DNA from: Iodobacter sp. | GTDB lineage: Bacteria; Pseudomonadota; Gammaproteobacteria; Burkholderiales; Chitinibacteraceae | DNA length: 64,000 nucleotides | NCBI RefSeq assembly: GCF_025352645.1 | Contig: NZ_JANXSO010000126.1 | Location: 1 to 64,000, forward strand | Reading direction: 5' to 3' | Part shown: positions 38,897 through 49,081 of the stretch, piece by piece | Numbering within the stretch: the first letter of the stretch is position 1 | How the letters are laid out: every line of letters begins with the position of its first letter | Program-made: the position numbers and the translations under genes | The notes under the pieces: model-generated | Seen by the model: only the letters and a program-made list of their open reading frames with translations | Databases searched by the model: none | What the model was told of the DNA's origin: nothing

Positions 38897-40759
38897 ATGG
38901 CCTTACTACAAATTTCTGAGCCTGGACTATTTGCCGAGCCACATCAACACCGCCTTGCCGTCGGCATTGATCTTGGCACGACCAACTCCTTAGTGGCTTC
39001 GGTCAAAAGCGGCAGCCCAGCCTGTTTGCCTGATGAACAAGGTCGCACGCTGTTGGCCTCAGTGGTGAACTATGGCAAGGATGGCGTCATTCGTGTTGGC
39101 AGCAGCGCCATTGCCCGCCAAAACGACGATCCAAGCAACACCATCAGCTCAGTCAAGCGTTTTATGGGCCGCGGCATCAATGATGTTGCGGATTTAGCGA
39201 CGCCTTACCGTTTTGTTGACGAGCCTGGCATGCTCAAAATATCCACACGTGCGGGAATAAAAAGCCCAGTTGAAGTTTCGGCCGATATTCTGCGTGCACT
39301 CAAAACCCGCGCGGAGCAAAGCTTAGGCGGCGATTTAGTCGGAGCCGTGATTACCGTACCCGCCTATTTTGATGATGCACAGCGCCAAGCCACCAAAGAC
39401 GCCGCACGCATCGCGGGCCTCAATGTGCTGCGTTTACTGAACGAGCCCACCGCAGCTGCCATTGCCTATGGCCTTGATAATGGCAGCGAGGGCACTTACG
39501 TTATTTACGATTTAGGTGGGGGCACCTTTGATGTGTCTATCCTAGAGCTGACCCGTGGCTTATTTGAAGTACGTGCAACCTCTGGCGATTCAAAGCTGGG
39601 TGGTGATGATTTCGATCACCGTATTTACTGTTGGATTTTAGAACAGGCAGAGCTTTCCGCACTAAACGCCCAGGATGCCCGCGTACTGCTCACGCGTGCG
39701 CGCGAAGCCAAAGAAGCCCTGTCTGATCACCCAAGCACCCGTATTACTGCGGTGCTCAGAGAAGGCGTGGTGGTTGATGTGGAGCTTAGCGTTGAAACCT
39801 TTCATGAAATCACCTGCACTCTGGTTAGCAATACCATCACACCGGTACGCAAAGCCTTACGTGATGCCAAGCTGCAAGTGAGCGACATCAAGGGTGTAGT
39901 CATGGTGGGCGGCGCCACTCGCATGCCGCAAATCCGCCATGCCGTAGCCGATTTTTTTAAGCAAGAACCCCTTACCAACCTAGACCCCGATAAAGTAGTC
40001 GCCATTGGCGCGGCCATCCAAGCCAATGTATTGGCGGGCAATAAAGGGGACGATGAGTGGCTGCTATTGGATGTGATTCCGCTCTCGCTGGGCCTAGAAA
40101 CCATGGGCAATCTGGTTGAAAAAATCATCCCAAGAAATAGCACCATCCCTACTGCCCGCGCTCAGGAATTCACCACCTTTAAAGATGGCCAAACAGCGAT
40201 GGCGATTCATGTATTGCAAGGTGAGCGTGAGTTAGTCAGCGATTGCCGCAGCCTAGCGCGTTTTGAATTACGCGGCATCCCCCCCATGGTGGCAGGTGCG
40301 GCGCGGATTCGCGTCAGCTTTCAAGTAGATGCCGATGGTTTATTATCGGTTTCTGCCAAAGAGCTCTCATCCGGTGTAGAAGCCAGCATTATGGTGAAGC
40401 CGTCTTACGGCCTATCTGACGATGAAATCAGCAACATGCTGAGCGATTCCATGAAAAATGCCAACGCTGATGTGCAGGCACGTAAGCTCGCTGAAGCGCT
40501 AGTTGATGCCAGCTCAATTGTAAACGCCACCCAAGCCGCACTAGCCAGTGACGCTCATTTGCTCAACACCCAAGAGCTCAGCCACATTGAAAATAGCTTA
40601 GCCACACTACAATCGAGCATGCAAGCATTAGATGCCAACGCCATTCATGCCGCTACTGAAAAACTGAATGAAATCACCGGTGATTTTGCAGCAAAGCGGA
40701 TGGATGCAGCAGTAAAATGCGGGCTAGCTGGCCAGAATATTGCAGACTTTAAGGATTAA
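38897..40759 (+). CDS. hscA: Fe-S chaperone HscA
   Basis: This 620-residue Hsp70-family ATPase is specialised for transfer of clusters from IscU. The nucleotide-binding domain shows [16 protein letters not shown] (22-37), [33 protein letters not shown] and [13 protein letters not shown]. The substrate domain starts near residue 395 ([20 protein letters not shown]). Length is as in E. coli HscA (616). It follows hscB after a 75-base spacer and runs into fdx with a two-base gap. Confidence 0.97.
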   Translation: MALLQISEPGLFAEPHQHRLAVGIDLGTTNSLVASVKSGSPACLPDEQGRTLLASVVNYGKDGVIRVGSSAIARQNDDPSNTISSVKRFMGRGINDVADLATPYRFVDEPGMLKISTRAGIKSPVEVSADILRALKTRAEQSLGGDLVGAVITVPAYFDDAQRQATKDAARIAGLNVLRLLNEPTAAAIAYGLDNGSEGTYVIYDLGGGTFDVSILELTRGLFEVRATSGDSKLGGDDFDHRIYCWILEQAELSALNAQDARVLLTRAREAKEALSDHPSTRITAVLREGVVVDVELSVETFHEITCTLVSNTITPVRKALRDAKLQVSDIKGVVMVGGATRMPQIRHAVADFFKQEPLTNLDPDKVVAIGAAIQANVLAGNKGDDEWLLLDVIPLSLGLETMGNLVEKIIPRNSTIPTARAQEFTTFKDGQTAMAIHVLQGERELVSDCRSLARFELRGIPPMVAGAARIRVSFQVDADGLLSVSAKELSSGVEASIMVKPSYGLSDDEISNMLSDSMKNANADVQARKLAEALVDASSIVNATQAALASDAHLLNTQELSHIENSLATLQSSMQALDANAIHAATEKLNEITGDFAAKRMDAAVKCGLAGQNIADFKD

Positions 40760-40761
40760 TC

Positions 40762-41100
40762 ATGGTTCAAATTGTTGTTCTACCTCACCCCCAGCTCTGC
40801 CCTGAAGGCGCCGTGCTTGAAGCCGAAGCGGGCATCTCGATTTGTGATGTACTGCTACAAAACGATATCGAAATCGAACACGCTTGCGAAAAATCCTGTG
40901 CCTGCACCACCTGCCATGTGATTATCCGCGAAGGTTTTAACTCCTTAGCGCCATCGGACGAGCTAGAAGACGATATGCTGGATAAAGCATGGGGCTTAGA
41001 ATCTGAATCGCGCCTTTCTTGCCAATCCATTGTTGAAGACACTGATTTAGTGGTAGAGATTCCCAAATACACGGTTAATCATGCACGTGAGCATCATTAA
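40762..41100 (+). CDS. fdx: [2Fe-2S] ferredoxin, Isc type
   Basis: This 112-residue adrenodoxin-type ferredoxin supplies electrons to the Isc machinery. The four Cys ligands are in EHACEKSCACTTCHVII (C-x5-C-x2-C) and in RLSCQSIV. AAGGAT overlaps the end of hscA and serves as the ribosome site. Canonical position after hscA. Confidence 0.96.
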   Translation: MVQIVVLPHPQLCPEGAVLEAEAGISICDVLLQNDIEIEHACEKSCACTTCHVIIREGFNSLAPSDELEDDMLDKAWGLESESRLSCQSIVEDTDLVVEIPKYTVNHAREHH

Positions 41101-41155
41101 TAATTGATATTAATAAATTAAAATTAAACAGTAGGCGATTGCAAAGCGCCATTTA

Positions 41156-41180
41156 TTCGTGTTTTATGGTTTTTTCGTGG
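41156..41180 (+). repeat. solo arm of the CCACGAAAAACAC repeat
   Basis: TTCGTGTTTTATGGTTTTTT then CGTGG (41156-41180) matches the right arm of the family. Downstream CTTACTGCGTAAC (41201-41213) is also found after the copy at 56901-56910. No left arm is seen in the fdx-iscX gap. Confidence 0.65.
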
Positions 41181-41297
41181 ACAACCCAATTTTTAATCTT
41201 ACTGCGTAACGTCCGTTAATAAAAAACCAAACTGTGCCAAATAAACACCTATTATTTTATTTCAGCCGATGTTTAATACAGATTAAGGTACCGCAAA

Positions 41298-41492
41298 ATG
41301 AAATGGACAGACTCGCGTGAAATTGCTATCGCTTTAGCCGATAAATACCCAGACCAAAACCCAGAAAACATACGCTTTACTGATTTAATGCAATGGGTAC
41401 TAGAGCTGGAAGATTTTAATGACGATGCCAAGCATTGTGGTGAAAAGATATTAGAAGCCATCCAACTAATGTGGATCGATGAAGCAGACTAA
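41298..41492 (+). CDS. iscX: Fe-S assembly protein IscX
   Basis: This 64-residue acidic protein binds IscS and iron and tunes cluster assembly. The family signature is complete: [19 protein letters not shown], then [15 protein letters not shown] and [18 protein letters not shown] lies nine bases upstream. Last gene of the isc operon; its end overlaps the convergent chemoreceptor gene by four bases. Confidence 0.96.
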   Translation: MKWTDSREIAIALADKYPDQNPENIRFTDLMQWVLELEDFNDDAKHCGEKILEAIQLMWIDEAD

Positions 41493-43024
41493 CGAACTGA
41501 AAAGCGCCCAATTGCTTTTAACAAAGGCTCGGTGCTTTGTTTTAGATTTTTAGCAAATTCAGATGTAGACAGCGTACTTTGCTGAGTAAACTGCGTTTGC
41601 TCAGCAAAGACACTCATATTATCCGCAATATTACTGACCGCCGACATTTGCTGGCTCATAGCCTGATTTAGTTTAATTAAATTCGATTGAAAATGCTCAG
41701 CTTCATTATTAATTTGTTTAATAACCTGATCTATCGCCCCATTTTTTTCACTCTGGTCAGCAAGTGATCCCCCATCGGCTATGGTGCTTAAATCATCATA
41801 AATCAATCTGCTAATATCAAGGGTAGCATCTGCAGTCTGCTCTGCTAGTTTTCTAATTTCCGCCGCTACAATAGCAAACCCCTTGCCCTTTTCCCCTGCT
41901 CTAGCAGCCTCAATTGCAGCATTCAGTGCCAGCATATTTGTTTGCGCCGCAATTTTTTCAATCAGTTTTACAATTTGCTTAATTGCAATTGAGCGATCCA
42001 ACTGCTTACCTGCTGTATTTAGAATATCTAAAGTTCTTTGATGCGTTTCATTAAAAATACGCTCTGTATCTTCACCAATTCGGCATACCAAACCTGCGGT
42101 ATTAGTCAACTCGCGCAAGGTGGCCGTATTAGTATCCATCATATTTGATTGCTGCTTTGCATGAGATAAAGTGTTATCACAGCTTTGATGAATTTGCTGC
42201 ACGGAGCTACCTACTAAGCTAGCCTGCTCTTGAATAGCTTGAATTAAATGAATTAAGCTTAAGCGCATATATTCAAAGGATTCTTCTGCTGCACCAATCT
42301 CATCCTCGCTTTGTTTGCTCAGTGGTTGATGTAAGTCACCTTGAGCGCAATAACGGATATTTTGCGAAAACTGAATAATCATGCGAGAAATATTACCACC
42401 CAAGCGCCATGCAATTACGGAGGAAAGGCATAATGAAATTACTGAGAAAAGGATAAAGCCTTGGCTAAACTTCTCTAAATCGGCTAAGTTATTGACTTGC
42501 TCTTCTTTTACCCTATCACGTTGTAATTTAAGCTGCTGGCTTAACAAATAATTAAATGCAGAAAAACTCGTATCTGCCGATAAAACCAACATCACAGATA
42601 AATTATCATCGGCACCTAACATATCCATTGCATTACCTATCATTACCCGATATTTTTTAAGACCCTCTTGTAATTGCACCACACTATTTACGCTTACGCC
42701 TTTGAATTTTAACAAACCAATTTCGTTATATAACGCATCAGTTCTAATCAATAATGTACCCGCAATGCGTTTATTTTTTTCTGGATCTCTGTTTATTTTC
42801 ATATTAGCCAAAAGTTGATAAACATCCCCTCTTAGCATATACACCTCACTTTCAATTCTATTGAGTCCATCAGCATACTCAAAGTCTTTTTGATATAAAT
42901 CACCAATAGAAACCACCTGTTTATTCACCCAATAATAAGCCACCAGTGCCATACATAGTATTAAACATGTAGATAGCAAGGCGGGCAGCATTATTTTATA
43001 TCTGATAGATATTTTGCTAAGCAC
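41489..43024 (-). CDS. methyl-accepting chemotaxis protein
   Basis: This 511-residue receptor has an N-terminal membrane segment (about 13-34), a periplasmic helical ligand domain (about 35-190, 4HB-type by look), a second membrane segment (about 190-207), a HAMP region (about 208-262) and a cytoplasmic signalling domain. The conserved tip is [20 protein letters not shown] and [20 protein letters not shown] (about 360-405). It signals to CheA/CheW. The signalling tip has [10 protein letters not shown] rather than a longer helix-rich tail, and no CheR-binding pentapeptide is seen at the C-terminus (RFSVR). The neighbouring secreted Cache protein may relate to its sensing. Confidence 0.93.
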   Translation of the reverse strand: MLSKISIRYKIMLPALLSTCLILCMALVAYYWVNKQVVSIGDLYQKDFEYADGLNRIESEVYMLRGDVYQLLANMKINRDPEKNKRIAGTLLIRTDALYNEIGLLKFKGVSVNSVVQLQEGLKKYRVMIGNAMDMLGADDNLSVMLVLSADTSFSAFNYLLSQQLKLQRDRVKEEQVNNLADLEKFSQGFILFSVISLCLSSVIAWRLGGNISRMIIQFSQNIRYCAQGDLHQPLSKQSEDEIGAAEESFEYMRLSLIHLIQAIQEQASLVGSSVQQIHQSCDNTLSHAKQQSNMMDTNTATLRELTNTAGLVCRIGEDTERIFNETHQRTLDILNTAGKQLDRSIAIKQIVKLIEKIAAQTNMLALNAAIEAARAGEKGKGFAIVAAEIRKLAEQTADATLDISRLIYDDLSTIADGGSLADQSEKNGAIDQVIKQINNEAEHFQSNLIKLNQAMSQQMSAVSNIADNMSVFAEQTQFTQQSTLSTSEFAKNLKQSTEPLLKAIGRFSVR

Positions 43025-43216
43025 TTAACCCCCTTTCATACATTTAATGATTAATAAATTTTTATGCATAACTAAATTTAATATTAAAACAAATAACAGC
43101 TTGATACTTATTTTATAAACCCTGATATTCTTTACAATATTATTTTTTTCTTCGCTTAGCACAAAAGCACCTCTATTTATTCTGCAAAAACCTTAGCATT
43201 AACTTTGTCAGTAATT

Positions 43217-43672
43217 TCAATTTTCATGATAGACACCAGCGCAAATAATTAAATCTTGATAGTTTGTGCAAAATGTATCTTTATTCAGCACTTGCTTTGT
43301 TAGTGGATCGGTAAATTTATAGCTATGCCAAAATTCGTTTTTTTCACCTGATAATTTAACTCTCTCTTTCATATATTCCTTACCTGAAACATCAACAATA
43401 CTTATAAAATTTTTCCCTACCATTTTTTCAGTCTGCCCATGGGCATAGCAATTCCCCTTGCGATCATACGCAACAACATAAATATCTCTGTCTATGAACT
43501 CAGTACTGGGTGCAGTAAACGCTTTAAAGCTTTTTTCCCTGCCATTTTTCTGTAAATAATTAATCGATTTTTTTACTAAATTTTCTGCATCCGTCTTACT
43601 GCCTCGACCTTCAGCAAAACAAATAGGCAAGATAAACAGCCCCATTAACATCAACAAACATAGCATTCTCAT
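43217..43672 (-). CDS. secreted single-Cache domain protein
   Basis: This 151-residue protein has a signal peptide (MRMLCLLMLMGLFILPICFA) and a small Cache (sCache_2-like) domain. The family-like pieces are DAENLVKKSINYLQKNG, VAYDRKGNCYAHGQTEKMVGKN, and FWHSYKFTDPLTKQVLNKDTFCTNYQDLIICAGVY. Such standalone Cache proteins bind small ligands in the periplasm. It lies 192 bases upstream of the chemoreceptor gene on the same strand, so it might present ligand to that receptor; this is inference. Cys residues at the end (FCTNY, IICAG) could form a disulfide. Confidence 0.8.
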   Translation of the reverse strand: MRMLCLLMLMGLFILPICFAEGRGSKTDAENLVKKSINYLQKNGREKSFKAFTAPSTEFIDRDIYVVAYDRKGNCYAHGQTEKMVGKNFISIVDVSGKEYMKERVKLSGEKNEFWHSYKFTDPLTKQVLNKDTFCTNYQDLIICAGVYHEN

Positions 43673-44200
43673 TATTATTTTCCTTTACCCCAGCAAATAC
43701 TTACAAGTAGACTATTTGTTGTAACAAATCCAATAAAATAACAACGCCAATCCCAAGCTATTAATTTATAGCGAATGTGTAGCGTTTAATCCACCGCAAA
43801 GAGGGGTGAACGTTGTTTTGATCTCATCACGCCAGCGTGCTGTATATTCAAATTTCATTAGATCGCAATGTTTAAAGATGTTTTACTTGGTAAAATGCCA
43901 ACAGTAGCTAAGGATAGAATCAAGTCTCCAGCCATTTTGTAAACAAAAGGAGCCCTATTAATGCTTTGCCTTCATATAAGATCTGCAAAAATTGCTTAAG
44001 CAATCCTATTAAAATTTTTGTAAGTTTATACTTGGCATATTTAAATCCTTAAATTCAACATCCGCACTGACAGCGTGTTTTTCTAATCAAGAAGTGCTTG
44101 GTCTATTTTTTGGCTAAAAATGAATGAATTATCACCACACCACACCACGTCGCCTTGCCGTTTATTCAGCTAAAATGACAGAGATAACATGGAGTTTTGC
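43673..44200. other. intergenic region, no gene seen
   Basis: A 528-base AT-rich gap between divergent genes for the Cache protein and the HD-GYP protein. It should contain both promoters. No gene, repeat or RNA is recognisable. Confidence 0.4.
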
Positions 44201-45172
44201 ATGGCCTCATCCCCTCAACCCAGTGAATCTAAAACTTCTCGACCTGCATCAGCCCCCCGATTCATCTTTGAATCACGTGCTGCGCTTGATCGAATTTTAA
44301 GTAAATCAGATACTTACTCTGGGGTGTTTCCTAGCCATATCAGCAGCATTGTTGGCCATCTTAGTCATGCCTGCGATATCAATCGCAATGTCGTAATTGG
44401 CATGATTATGCTGCGCCAAGATGGCACATATGCCATTCGGCACGCCATTAATGTGGCCTGCGTGGTGGAGCTAGCCTTACGTGATTTAGGCCGATCCGCA
44501 GTTGAGCGCAAACCTGTAGTTGCCGCCGCCCTCACCATGAATATTGGCATGTATGCCATCCAAGAAAAGCTATCTAGCCAATCTGGCCCCCTATCCGATG
44601 AACAACGCCATCTGATGCAAGCGCATCCGATTGAAGGTCGAGATCTATTACGCAAATTAGGCGTAACCGATCCACTCTGGCTTGATTATGTACTGCAACA
44701 TCACGAGATCCCTGATGGCAGCGGCTATCCACAGCGCCTAGCGGGTGATGATATTCATTTTGAGGCGCGCTTAATTGGGATTGCCGATCGCTACTGCGCC
44801 ATGCTGACCCGCAATGCTTGGCGGCGTGGGCAATTATCTGACTTAGCCCTGCTCACATCCTTAACCGGCTCGCAAAATAGTATCGATGTAAAACTGGGCC
44901 GCCTGTTTACCCAAACCATGGGTCTTTATCCGCCTGGCGCGGTTGTACAGTTATTAAATGGCGAAATTGGCATCGTAAAACGCCCTGGCCGTGGTGAACA
45001 AACGCCGGTCGTTGCGGCATTATTCAATAAGCAGTGGCAGCCACTCTTAAATATTGTTGAAAGGGATAGCGACGATATTGACTTCAGCATTATTGCCGTA
45101 ATCGAAAGCCAACGCGTTGCGGGTCTAGTGCCTATGGAAGACGTATGGGGTGGCGACGCCACGGGTGCTTAA
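44201..45172 (+). CDS. degenerate HD-GYP domain protein
   Basis: This 323-residue protein has an HD-GYP domain (about residues 75-235) in which the metal-binding HD pair is replaced: the usual HDIGK reads MNIGM (residues 113-117). Other motifs remain: RHAINVA, QAHPIEG, HHEIPDGSGYPQRL (167-180) and IGIADRYCAML. HD-GYP enzymes hydrolyse cyclic-di-GMP; without the HD pair, catalysis is doubtful and a binding or scaffold role more likely. The ATG at 44201 has GGAG six bases upstream; the ATG at 44189 has a poorer site. It precedes the pyrB-like gene by 72 bases. Confidence 0.85.
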   Translation: MASSPQPSESKTSRPASAPRFIFESRAALDRILSKSDTYSGVFPSHISSIVGHLSHACDINRNVVIGMIMLRQDGTYAIRHAINVACVVELALRDLGRSAVERKPVVAAALTMNIGMYAIQEKLSSQSGPLSDEQRHLMQAHPIEGRDLLRKLGVTDPLWLDYVLQHHEIPDGSGYPQRLAGDDIHFEARLIGIADRYCAMLTRNAWRRGQLSDLALLTSLTGSQNSIDVKLGRLFTQTMGLYPPGAVVQLLNGEIGIVKRPGRGEQTPVVAALFNKQWQPLLNIVERDSDDIDFSIIAVIESQRVAGLVPMEDVWGGDATGA

Positions 45173-45182
45173 TACGCGCAAA

Positions 45183-45192
45183 GTGTATACAC
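45183..45192. promoter_or_regulatory. palindrome before the HTH-ATCase gene
   Basis: GTGTATACAC is a perfect 10-bp palindrome in the 72-base gap before the HTH-containing ATCase gene, 53 bases upstream of its start. It may be an operator; no experiment supports this. Confidence 0.35.
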
Positions 45193-45244
45193 AACATAAA
45201 ATTACCCTGTAAACTGCACGCACTGTGTAGATAAGGGTGATGAT

Positions 45245-46513
45245 ATGCAAAACGCGCAACAAAACACACTCCGCGATGCCATGCGCATTCTCAACTTAAC
45301 CCGTGATGCCATAACAGAGCGATTAGGCGTAAGCCGGCGAGCTTTAGATAGCTGGCTACTCCCCGATCATTCCAACGAACACCGCAGCATGCCCACCATT
45401 GTTGAGCGTTTTTTAGCTGAAATTCTAAGCCAAGCCCCCAAAAACCTCGCAACACAAAATATCGATTCCGCCTCTGCCCATTGGGCTCCCCATTTATTAT
45501 CTGTTGAGCAATTTAGCCGCGAATCGGTTGAAGAGCTGTTTCGCATCGCCGACATTATGCAGCCTGTTGCCCGCAGGCAAAAAACCTGCCGCGTGCTAGA
45601 AGGCGCGGTGCTGGCCAATCTGTTTTTTGAAGCCAGTACTCGTACTCGGATTAGCTTTGGGGCGGCGTTTTGCCGGCTGGGTGGCTCGGTGTGTGATACC
45701 ACAGGCTTTACCTTCTCCTCCATGGCTAAGGGTGAATCAATCTATGACACCAGCCGTGTAGTCAGCGGCTACGCCGATGTGATTGTAGTGCGCCACCCTG
45801 AGCAAGGCGCGGTGGCTGAATTTGCCCAAGCTAGCAACATCCCTATCATTAACGGTGGTGATGGGCCTGGCGAGCATCCAACCCAAGCGCTGCTGGATCT
45901 TTACACGATGGAGCGCGAATTCTCCCGCCTGAATAAACTAATAGATGGCAGCCATATTGCTCTAGTAGGTGATTTAAAACATGGTCGTGCTGCGCACTCC
46001 TTAGCCAAGCTACTGGGTTTATATCGTGGGCTCAAAATCACCCTACTTGCCCCAACTGGCCTAGAAATGCCAGCGAGTATCATTGATGCTGCCAGCCGCA
46101 ATGGCAACATTGTGCAGTGCACCGATAATCTAGCCACTGGGCTAGCAGATGCCGACGTGATTTACGCTACCCGCGTTCAAAAAGAGCGTATGCAAGGTGA
46201 GGTAATGGAAGGTTATGGTGAAAACTTTCAAATCAACTTGCGGGCCGTAAATAGTTTTTGCAAGCCAGATGTCATTGTGATGCACCCATTGCCTAGAGAT
46301 AGCCGCAGCGGAGCCAATGATCTCTCTACCGATTTAAATCAAGACCCAAGACTAGCTATCTTTCGCCAAACTGATAATGGCGTGCCGATCCGCATGGCGA
46401 TTTTTGCTAAACTACTGGGCGTAGATCAGCAGATTAGCCATAGTCTGCGCGATATTAGCTGGGTTCACCCACAGAAACTGGGCCCTAACGATGCGTCTTT
46501 TGACGAGTTGTAA
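45245..46513 (+). CDS. pyrB: aspartate carbamoyltransferase with N-terminal HTH-like domain
   Basis: This 422-residue protein holds a complete aspartate carbamoyltransferase from about residue 82 on. The carbamoyl-phosphate site is STRTR (131-135), the active-site lysine is in MAKGES (160-165), HPTQALLDLY lies at 211-220, and HPLPR is near the C-terminus. This is the class of longer ATCases, with motifs such as RVLEGAVLANLFFEASTRTR. The first 65 residues are extra. TLRDAMRILNLTRDAITERL then GVSRRALDSWLLPD reads like a Cro/C1 or DUF-type helix-turn-helix. AAGGGTG lies before the ATG. No separate pyrI regulatory subunit is in view. It makes carbamoyl-aspartate for pyrimidines. Confidence 0.9.
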   Translation: MQNAQQNTLRDAMRILNLTRDAITERLGVSRRALDSWLLPDHSNEHRSMPTIVERFLAEILSQAPKNLATQNIDSASAHWAPHLLSVEQFSRESVEELFRIADIMQPVARRQKTCRVLEGAVLANLFFEASTRTRISFGAAFCRLGGSVCDTTGFTFSSMAKGESIYDTSRVVSGYADVIVVRHPEQGAVAEFAQASNIPIINGGDGPGEHPTQALLDLYTMEREFSRLNKLIDGSHIALVGDLKHGRAAHSLAKLLGLYRGLKITLLAPTGLEMPASIIDAASRNGNIVQCTDNLATGLADADVIYATRVQKERMQGEVMEGYGENFQINLRAVNSFCKPDVIVMHPLPRDSRSGANDLSTDLNQDPRLAIFRQTDNGVPIRMAIFAKLLGVDQQISHSLRDISWVHPQKLGPNDASFDEL

Positions 46514-46540
46514 TCGATCAGCCAACACCAAGGATTTCCA

Positions 46541-46855
46541 ATGCTTTTTAACGATGTATTAGCCAGCCTGCCCACGATTGATCATTTATCCGCGCTTGAG
46601 CTACTTGATGGCGAAAAGATTGTGGCACGGATTGAAAACAAGCCCGGCCAAGCTGGCAGTGTGCGGGTTTATCATGCCTTATACCAAGAATTTGGTGCCA
46701 TTAACGCCGTTGCAGCTGCCAAGGGTGTGCGGCTGTATGCGGAGCACAGCGCAGATGCAATTGCGTTTCCAAATAAGCATCCAAATATTGATCGCCTACT
46801 GGCTTTAGCCGCAGCAGGCCAGCCATTAGCCGTTAGATTGATTACGGCTGGTTGA
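46541..46855 (+). CDS. DUF2322 family protein
   Basis: This 104-residue cytosolic protein matches the DUF2322 pattern: ENKPGQAGSVRVYHALYQEF, then RLYAEHSADAIAFPNKHPNI and DRLLALAAAG. The family's function is not known. It follows the ATCase gene by 27 bases on the same strand, so the two are probably cotranscribed. Confidence 0.8.
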   Translation: MLFNDVLASLPTIDHLSALELLDGEKIVARIENKPGQAGSVRVYHALYQEFGAINAVAAAKGVRLYAEHSADAIAFPNKHPNIDRLLALAAAGQPLAVRLITAG

Positions 46856-46909
46856 CCAATATCCACATAGAAGCTACATTCCAAGCTAATCTCAATACAA
46901 ATAAAGCCT

Positions 46910-47521
46910 ATGTTTAAGCATTACTTTTTATTAATTAGCTTGGTTTGTTGTGGCCTAGCCCATGCTGGTGCCCAAAAAGAAGAGCAGCTTTCTTCTGCAG
47001 TACAAACCTCAATGCAAAGATCCATCAATGATGGGCAGTCGGCCAGATTGGTTTTTGCCAATCCAAATGACGGCGAAGCTTGGCTTGCAGCAATGTCGGC
47101 CCGTTTGGCTAAGCGCATCCCCGATGAATTTATCCGCCGCACCCTTCTTACTGCCATTCATTACGAGGCCAGCCGCGCAGGCTTAGATCCACAATTAGTT
47201 TTGGGCCTCATTCACGTAGAAAGCGGTTTTAACCGCTATGCTTTTTCTGTAGTTGGGGCGCGAGGGTTAATGCAAGTTATGCCATTTTGGCAAAGATCAA
47301 TTGGCAGCAGCGGGCACAATTTATTCGATATGAATACCAATTTGCGCTATGGCTGCACCATTTTGCGCCACTATTTAAATATAGAAAACGGTGATTACTT
47401 TAGGGCACTCGGCCGTTATAACGGCAGCTTAGGCCGTGCCGAATACCCTAATCTTGTGTATGGCGCATGGAAAAACTATTACGCTTATACCGGTGAAAAC
47501 ACCAAATTGGCAGAAAAATAA
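46910..47521 (+). CDS. lytic transglycosylase, SLT domain
   Basis: This 203-residue secreted enzyme has a signal peptide (MFKHYFLLISLVCCGLAHAG) and an SLT/lysozyme-like domain (about 78-185). The catalytic Glu is in LVLGLIHVESGFNRYAFS, followed by GARGLMQVMPFW and NLRYGCTILRHYL. It cleaves peptidoglycan without hydrolysis and probably acts in wall turnover. It follows DUF2322 by 54 bases. Confidence 0.9.
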   Translation: MFKHYFLLISLVCCGLAHAGAQKEEQLSSAVQTSMQRSINDGQSARLVFANPNDGEAWLAAMSARLAKRIPDEFIRRTLLTAIHYEASRAGLDPQLVLGLIHVESGFNRYAFSVVGARGLMQVMPFWQRSIGSSGHNLFDMNTNLRYGCTILRHYLNIENGDYFRALGRYNGSLGRAEYPNLVYGAWKNYYAYTGENTKLAEK

Positions 47522-48193
47522 CTATCCCGGCAATTTATCCGCTTGCAATAAGCGGATAAAGCCAAGCTCCATATTGACCCAGCCGTGCTCTCCCCAAACA
47601 CTAAGCTGTTTATTCACGCTTTCACGGCTAGCGCCCACCATATTAGCTAACTCTTGCTGAGTAAGTTTTAAATCAATAGTAACGCCATCCGCATCTTTAA
47701 TTCCATGCTGGTTAGCGAGTTGCCTGAGCATTTTACCTAGGCGCTGTGGCAAATTTAGAAACAGCGTATCTTGTAATAAATCATCGACATAACGTAAACG
47801 TAGGCATAAAGCCGCCAACATTTGCCGCATCACCTTAGGGTGGCGATCTAAATACTGCATCACGTTTTCTCGCCGTAAAACCAGCAGCTCACAAGCTTCT
47901 ATCGTTTCAACGCTGGCTGTACGAGCGCCTCCATCAAGCATCGCAATCTCGCCAAACATCTCCCCTGCTTCCAATATGCAAATTGTGGCTTCTTTCCCCT
48001 CAGCGCTGCTTCTAACTACTTTTAAACGCCCGTGCAATATGGCATACATTTCATCGCCCAAAGAGCCCTGAACCACAACCAATTGCTTGGCCCGCAAGCT
48101 ACGCCATTCGGTTTGACTAGCAAGATCCGCTAATTCCGCATTACTTAAATCACAAAACAGGCTACTGCCTGATAATAATTTAGCTTTATCCAT
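47522..48193 (-). CDS. Crp/Fnr-family transcriptional regulator
   Basis: This 223-residue regulator has an N-terminal cyclic-nucleotide-binding fold (about 12-125, with GDEMYAILHGRLKVV and EAGEMFGEIAMLDGGARTASVE) and a C-terminal winged HTH (about 150-215, with LTQQELANMVGASRESVNKQ). The motif GEIAMLDGGARTA is similar to the CRP phosphate cassette, so cAMP or another nucleotide could bind; no Fnr-type Cys set is seen. The ATG at 48193 has a GAG site; the longer frame to 48268 adds 25 unlikely residues. Confidence 0.9.
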   Translation of the reverse strand: MDKAKLLSGSSLFCDLSNAELADLASQTEWRSLRAKQLVVVQGSLGDEMYAILHGRLKVVRSSAEGKEATICILEAGEMFGEIAMLDGGARTASVETIEACELLVLRRENVMQYLDRHPKVMRQMLAALCLRLRYVDDLLQDTLFLNLPQRLGKMLRQLANQHGIKDADGVTIDLKLTQQELANMVGASRESVNKQLSVWGEHGWVNMELGFIRLLQADKLPG

Positions 48194-48307
48194 ATGGCAC
48201 TCTTTAAATTTGATACTAGCAAACAGCCAGATATAACAAAAAACAGACTTAATATGGACTAATTCCACTGCTATCGCAGTTGCTCAGTCCCTACAACCTT
48301 AGAACGC

Positions 48308-49081
48308 TTAAATCGACAAGCTAGCAATCACTGGCGTATGGTCTGATGGGCGTTCATTTTTTCTTGGCTCTTTATCAATCACACATGCACTGCATAAAGG
48401 GACTAATTCTTCAGTTAATAAAATATGATCAATGCGCATACCAGCGTTTTTTCTAAACCCAAAACCACGATAATCCCACCAAGAAAATGATTTCTCTGGC
48501 TGATCAAATAGGCGATAAGAATCGGTTAATCCTAAATCTAATAAGGCCTGAAATGCAGCACGCTCCGGCGCTGAAACCAAGACCTGACCCTCCCACTTTT
48601 TAGGATCATGCACATCTATATCATGTGGAGCGATATTGTAATCGCCCAGCAGTGCCAGCTTAGAATGCACAGCCATTTCTGTTTTTAACCAAGCAGTTAA
48701 AGCCGCCAGCCAAGATAATTTATATGGGTATTTTTCTGAATCTAATGCTTGCCCATTTGGAATATACGCACAAACCAAGCGCACACCCTGCATCGTGGCC
48801 GCAATTAATCTCACCTGATGATCAATAAAACCAGGGATATTAATCACCACATCGCTTAAAGCTTCACGCGCAATAATCGCCACGCCGTTATAGGTTTTTT
48901 GCCCTGCAAACACCACATGAAACCCTGCCGCCTCAATTTCCGCCTGTGGAAACACCACGTCTTCCATTTTAGTTTCTTGCAAGCAAAGCGCCGTGACATC
49001 TGGATTAGCCGCCAGCCATTCCAATACCTGTGGCAAACGCACTTTCAGACTATTCACATTCCAGGTCACAATTTTTATCAC
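48308..49081 (-). CDS. xthA: exodeoxyribonuclease III
   Basis: This 257-residue AP endonuclease/3'-exonuclease acts in base-excision repair. Motifs: IVTWNVNSLKVRLPQVLEWL at the N-terminus, LCLQETKMED (metal-binding Glu), VCAYIPNGQALDSEKYPYKL, LLGDYNIAPHDIDVHDPKKW and the C-terminal MRIDHILLTEEL and PSDHTPVIASL. It starts with GTG, preceded by AGGAAA. Confidence 0.95.
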   Translation of the reverse strand: MIKIVTWNVNSLKVRLPQVLEWLAANPDVTALCLQETKMEDVVFPQAEIEAAGFHVVFAGQKTYNGVAIIAREALSDVVINIPGFIDHQVRLIAATMQGVRLVCAYIPNGQALDSEKYPYKLSWLAALTAWLKTEMAVHSKLALLGDYNIAPHDIDVHDPKKWEGQVLVSAPERAAFQALLDLGLTDSYRLFDQPEKSFSWWDYRGFGFRKNAGMRIDHILLTEELVPLCSACVIDKEPRKNERPSDHTPVIASLSI

